In this document: positions 30,476 to 33,316 of the stretch, one piece after another
Numbering within the stretch: the first letter of the stretch is position 1
How the letters are laid out: every line of letters starts with the position of its first letter
Assembly: GCA_013372975.1 (NCBI GenBank)
Contig: JABXIS010000095.1
Coordinates: forward strand, 1-33,316
DNA: 33,316 nt
Source: Alphaproteobacteria bacterium
Lineage (GTDB): Bacteria > Pseudomonadota > Alphaproteobacteria > Sphingomonadales > Kordiimonadaceae
Direction: 5' to 3'
Made by a program: the position numbers and the translations under genes
The notes under the pieces: model-generated
The model's input: only the letters and a program-made list of their open reading frames with translations
Databases searched by the model: none
What the model was told of the DNA's origin: nothing

Positions 30476-32062
30476 ATGAGATCAGTTACTTTTATTCTGG
30501 ATACACAAACCGGTGATGACGGCATGGCACCCGCCACTATTACTATCACCGAGCAGGCCGATGGTTCGCTTTTGGTTCAGGTCAGCAATGATCAGGACGC
30601 CGATGGCCTGATCGGCGATATTCGCGGGCTGTTTTTCGATGTTGCCGACGACAGCCTTCTGGGCACCCTTCTGTTTGACGGGACCCAGATCACGGAAGTT
30701 GAACAGGATGGCAGTGTGTCCAACCTGGGCGGTGGTGTTACCACAAATGGCATTCCTGACAGCCCCTATGAAGTTGGGGTGGAGTTTGGCACGCCGGGCA
30801 TGAGCACAGACGATTATCAGATGGTCAGCTTTGTGCTGTCATCTTCAGCACGCGCGCTCACGATTGATGATCTGGCGCTCGAAAGCATTGCTGTGCGCCA
30901 GACCTCAGTATCGTCAGCAAACGGTAGCCGCGATGATTCCGACAAGCTTTATGGCAATATGCCTTACCCAGTGAATGCCGTGGATGATGCCGCAGAAACG
31001 CTGGAAGACGAAGTGGCCACGGGCAATGTGTTTGCCAATGATATTGATCTGGATGCAGGCGATGCGGACGGTGATGGCATCCCCGATGGCCTAGTGGTGA
31101 CAGCCATAGATGGCGATGCCGGTGCCGTTGGCTCGGCCCTTGAACTGGCGCCCGGCATAGTCGTGACAGTGAACACTGATGGCAGCTATACCCTTGATGC
31201 CACAGATGCCGACTGGCTTGCAGAAGGCGAAGTGTGGGAGGGCGCTGTTACCTACAGTGTGTCTGACGGCAATGGCGGTTCTGACGATGCGGTACTCTCT
31301 CTTGCTGTCACCGGGGTGAATGACAGCCCTGATGCGGTGGATGACGCCGCAGCAACTGACGAGGCCACGTCTGTTTCCGGCTCTGTTCTCCCCAATGATA
31401 GCGACCCTGATCTTTCTGATGTGCTTGCTGTAACAGCCGTGAACGGAGATGAAGCTGCCTTGGGACAGGAGATCATGCTTGCGTCCGGTGCGCTGCTAAC
31501 CCTCAACGCAGATGGTACTTATGACTATAATCCGAACGGTGCGTTCGATGGCCTGAACGATGGTGACATTGCTACCGACAGCTTTACCTACGCCATTTCG
31601 GATGGCAACGGTGGCACTGATACAGCAACAGTAACCATCACCATCGATGGCATTGGAGCGCCAGAGCCTGAGGATCAGGATCACTTCGGCACCTTCACCA
31701 ACAAGAAGGGTGTCGAGCAGGATATCTCAAATGTGGTGCTGTATCTGGATGATGGCAGCGGCGATATCCTGAAGGTGAAGATTGATGGCTGGTCCGGTGA
31801 AACCGATCTCGATGATGTGGATCTGGGCAGCTTCATGGAAAACATGGGCTATGACGAATATGAGCTGCTCGCTGTGTCGATCAAGGTTGGCAACAACCAC
31901 AACCGCGATCTGGGCCCGGGTGAGGGCCAGTTCTTCCTGCTGGATGGCGATGAAGATATTGACTATGTGGCGGGCGGCGATGTGCCTGACGGCTTCACGC
32001 TCGATATCCTTGGTGCCAAGGCGGACGATACTGTGATGTATGATCCTGCCTTGTTCATGTAA
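30476..32062 (+). CDS. VCBS/cadherin-like repeat protein, acidic, probably exported
   Basis: A 528-residue, strongly acidic protein. Residues 1-165 form a unique N-terminal domain (VTFILDTQTG, LIGDIRGLFFDVADDSLL). Two VCBS/cadherin-like repeats follow at ~167-281 and ~282-395: each starts NxxDAVDDAA-like, has VFANDIDLD or VLPNDSDPD, VTAIDGD or VTAVNGD, an NTDGSY or NADGTY strand, and ends SDGNGG. A third acidic C-terminal domain (~400-528) ends MYDPALFM. Such Asp-rich repeats usually bind calcium and occur in adhesins or type I-secreted proteins. There is no Sec signal peptide, no RTX nonapeptide repeat and no secretion gene nearby, so export by an unlinked type I system is only likely. AGAGGAG lies 7 bp before the ATG. 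Confidence 0.85.
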   Translation: MRSVTFILDTQTGDDGMAPATITITEQADGSLLVQVSNDQDADGLIGDIRGLFFDVADDSLLGTLLFDGTQITEVEQDGSVSNLGGGVTTNGIPDSPYEVGVEFGTPGMSTDDYQMVSFVLSSSARALTIDDLALESIAVRQTSVSSANGSRDDSDKLYGNMPYPVNAVDDAAETLEDEVATGNVFANDIDLDAGDADGDGIPDGLVVTAIDGDAGAVGSALELAPGIVVTVNTDGSYTLDATDADWLAEGEVWEGAVTYSVSDGNGGSDDAVLSLAVTGVNDSPDAVDDAAATDEATSVSGSVLPNDSDPDLSDVLAVTAVNGDEAALGQEIMLASGALLTLNADGTYDYNPNGAFDGLNDGDIATDSFTYAISDGNGGTDTATVTITIDGIGAPEPEDQDHFGTFTNKKGVEQDISNVVLYLDDGSGDILKVKIDGWSGETDLDDVDLGSFMENMGYDEYELLAVSIKVGNNHNRDLGPGEGQFFLLDGDEDIDYVAGGDVPDGFTLDILGAKADDTVMYDPALFM

Positions 32063-32077
32063 GCGCCGAACAGGTTT

Positions 32078-32107
32078 GGGCCTCGGCACTGCCGGGGCCC
32101 GCTTCTT
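32078..32107. terminator. GC-rich hairpin between convergent genes
   Basis: GGGCCTCGGC and GCCGGGGCCC form a 10-bp stem with one T-G wobble around ACT, followed by pyrimidine-rich GCTTCTTCC. The downstream tract is poor in T, but the stem is strong and the position, 16 bp after the repeat protein's stop, fits a terminator. Confidence 0.65.
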
Positions 32108-32112
32108 CCGAC

Positions 32113-32607
32113 CTAGTCATCATCCGGGGTGCGGCGGCGGATATTTTCATATTCGGTGCCGTCCCGCCGGGTGTAGCTGAAGCTTTCGCCCTTGCTGATG
32201 GCCACAAGGTCTGCTTCCGGATATTGGCACACATCGTCGTTGGTGCGCGTGCCCACTTCCAGCGCGAGGGCGGTTTTGCCTGACTTGTTTACCAGATGGT
32301 GGCCATCGGGGTCACCCGCCTTGAAGCCTGCGGCATCGCCTGCCTGCAACAGTTCTTCGCCCGCGTCTGTGATCAGGGTTACTTCGCCCTCAAGCACATA
32401 GACAAACTCATCTTCCCGGTCGTGCCAATGCCGCTGGGCTGACCATACGCCGGGCTCGAGCCTCAGGAGGTTCACACCAAACTGTGTCAGGCCCGCCACG
32501 TTGCCGAGCTGGCGTTTGCCACGTGCCCGCACAGGCCCGTCATAGGGTGGTGGATAGAGGGTACCCACCAATTCAGGCACAGACTTCACTTCGATCTTCT
32601 TGCTCAT
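32113..32607 (-). CDS. Cupin-domain protein
   Basis: The 164-residue protein is a single-domain cupin. Motif 1 reads HWHDREDEFVYVLEGE with the metal-binding His-x-His and Glu; motif 2 is GDAAGFKAGDPDGHHLVN with the later His. GGGGAGCAAACC precedes the ATG. The C-terminal YTRRDGTEYENIRRR tail is seen in many alphaproteobacterial cupins of unknown role. The metal site is intact, so it could be an enzyme or a sugar- or metabolite-binding protein. It is transcribed away from the terminator of the peptidase gene, so it has its own promoter. Confidence 0.85.
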   Translation of the reverse strand: MSKKIEVKSVPELVGTLYPPPYDGPVRARGKRQLGNVAGLTQFGVNLLRLEPGVWSAQRHWHDREDEFVYVLEGEVTLITDAGEELLQAGDAAGFKAGDPDGHHLVNKSGKTALALEVGTRTNDDVCQYPEADLVAISKGESFSYTRRDGTEYENIRRRTPDDD

Positions 32608-32620
32608 GGTTTGCTCCCCA

Positions 32621-32650
32621 AAAGAAAAGGGCGGGGATGATCCCGCCCTT
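32621..32650 (-). terminator. Intrinsic terminator of the M14 peptidase gene
   Basis: Read on the minus strand, AAGGGCGGG and CCCGCCCTT form a 9-bp stem around a 6-base loop, followed by TTTTCTTT. It ends the peptidase transcript 28 bp after its stop. Confidence 0.88.
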
Positions 32651-32677
32651 CATGATGTAGTGCATGCACCGCTGACT

Positions 32678-33316
32678 TTAAAGCTCGTCGATCATCCGGT
32701 GCAGCGTGTCGATGCATGCGCGGCCCAGATGTCGGCAGCGCTCCGGCGACCAGCCGTAATCCGAATCGGGCAGGTCGGCATTGTCCTTGAACGGCATCTC
32801 AAGCGTCATGGCCAGGCAACCATGGGCCTCTGCCACATAGTTGGTGCACATGGACAGGTTGGCTTGCCCCGGCTCGTCTTCGTCGTAACCGTGGGTACGC
32901 TGGAAGTCGGGCGACAGTTTCATCAGGATGTTCTGATACATGTCGATCAGTTCCATCTGGCGGTCCTTCAGGCTTGGGATGCCTTCAAAGCCCGCGATGA
33001 AATTATAGGGCAGCGCCTCATCGCCGTGCACATCCAGATGGAAGTCACAGCCTGTTTCCGCCATCTTTTCGCGCACCAGATAAACCTCGGGGCTCTTATC
33101 CATAGTGGCACAGTTCCACTCGCGGTTCAGGTTGGCGCCTGCGGCATTAGTGCGCAGGTGGCCGCGTTTCGATCCGTCCGGGTTCATGTTAGGCACAATA
33201 TAGAAGTGGGCTTTTTCCAGAAGCTTGCGCGCCACCGGGTTATCCATATCCAGGAGATAGTCAAGCGCACCTTCCATCCACCATTCGGCCATGGTCTCGC
33301 CGGGGTGCTGGCGGGC
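32678..33316 (-). CDS. M14-family zinc carboxypeptidase, N-terminus cut by window edge
   Basis: The reading frame continues to the right edge beyond the internal ATG at 33292. The bases at 33293-33316 translate to ARQHPGET, which contains the M14 zinc motif HPGET (His and Glu ligands). Visible are 212 residues: the motif, then [29 protein letters not shown], the third ligand in FHLDVHGDE, and the region LAMTLEMPF, which holds the candidate catalytic Glu. The pattern NPDG...[11 protein letters not shown] is typical of the cytosolic-carboxypeptidase-like branch. It removes C-terminal residues from peptides or side chains. The start lies outside the window, so the internal ATG is not the true start. 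Confidence 0.92.
   Translation of the reverse strand, partial: ARQHPGETMAEWWMEGALDYLLDMDNPVARKLLEKAHFYIVPNMNPDGSKRGHLRTNAAGANLNREWNCATMDKSPEVYLVREKMAETGCDFHLDVHGDEALPYNFIAGFEGIPSLKDRQMELIDMYQNILMKLSPDFQRTHGYDEDEPGQANLSMCTNYVAEAHGCLAMTLEMPFKDNADLPDSDYGWSPERCRHLGRACIDTLHRMIDEL

Overview
The window looks like a chromosomal segment of a moderately GC-rich alphaproteobacterium. The evidence is a tandem pair of DUF2336 proteins (a family found mostly in Alphaproteobacteria), a bacterial saccharopine-type lysine catabolism operon with a divergent Lrp/AsnC regulator, and a thioredoxin-type arsenate reductase next to an AqpS-like channel. A marine or Kordiimonadales-like host is a guess. Both ends cut a gene: an aldehyde dehydrogenase on the left and an M14 zinc carboxypeptidase on the right. 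I saw no tRNA, rRNA, CRISPR array, insertion sequence or phage gene.

Layout. (1) Bases 1-5678: a minus-strand operon encodes lysine-forming saccharopine dehydrogenase, glutamate-forming saccharopine dehydrogenase, an acetolactate-synthase-like ThDP enzyme and an ALDH7-like semialdehyde dehydrogenase. An Lrp/AsnC regulator is divergent to it, and the shared spacer is AT-rich with a dyad. (2) 5809-7066: an MBL-fold hydrolase and a small membrane protein, closed by a hairpin. (3) 7079-22439: a two-component system (histidine kinase plus NtrC-type regulator) divergent from a six-gene export operon (HlyD-type adaptor, MacB/LolD-type ATPase, four consecutive paralogous eight-helix MacB/FtsX permeases), which ends at a strong intrinsic terminator. 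(4) 22440-25126: a gene-free stretch, then two DUF2336 paralogues and a terminator. (5) 25138-27339: a minus-strand operon for a DedA protein, an ATP-grasp enzyme and a DoxX-like membrane protein. (6) 27419-29325: a PHO-box-like element, arsC, an aquaporin-family channel and apt. (7) 29356-33316: a secreted esterase, a VCBS/cadherin-like repeat protein, a cupin and the partial M14 peptidase.

The best candidate for an undescribed system is region 3. The spacer between the regulator and the exporter holds three 16-bp dyads sharing the pattern TGT-N-C(G/A)-N4-CG-N-ACA, at 9869, 9890 and 9914, followed by a consensus -24/-12 promoter (TGGCAC-N5-TTGC, 9982-9996). This is the layout of an NtrC-type enhancer array driving a sigma-54 promoter. 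The promoter also shows that the adaptor gene must start well downstream of its longest reading frame. The regulator carries GAFTDA instead of the usual sigma-54 contact loop GAFTGA. One ATPase is followed by four full-length, diverged permeases, which suggests alternative or combinatorial transporters. The substrate cannot be read from sequence.

Other regulatory signals include a PHO-box-like repeat ahead of the arsenate genes, which would link arsenate detoxification to phosphate starvation, and several convincing intrinsic terminators that fix the transcription units.
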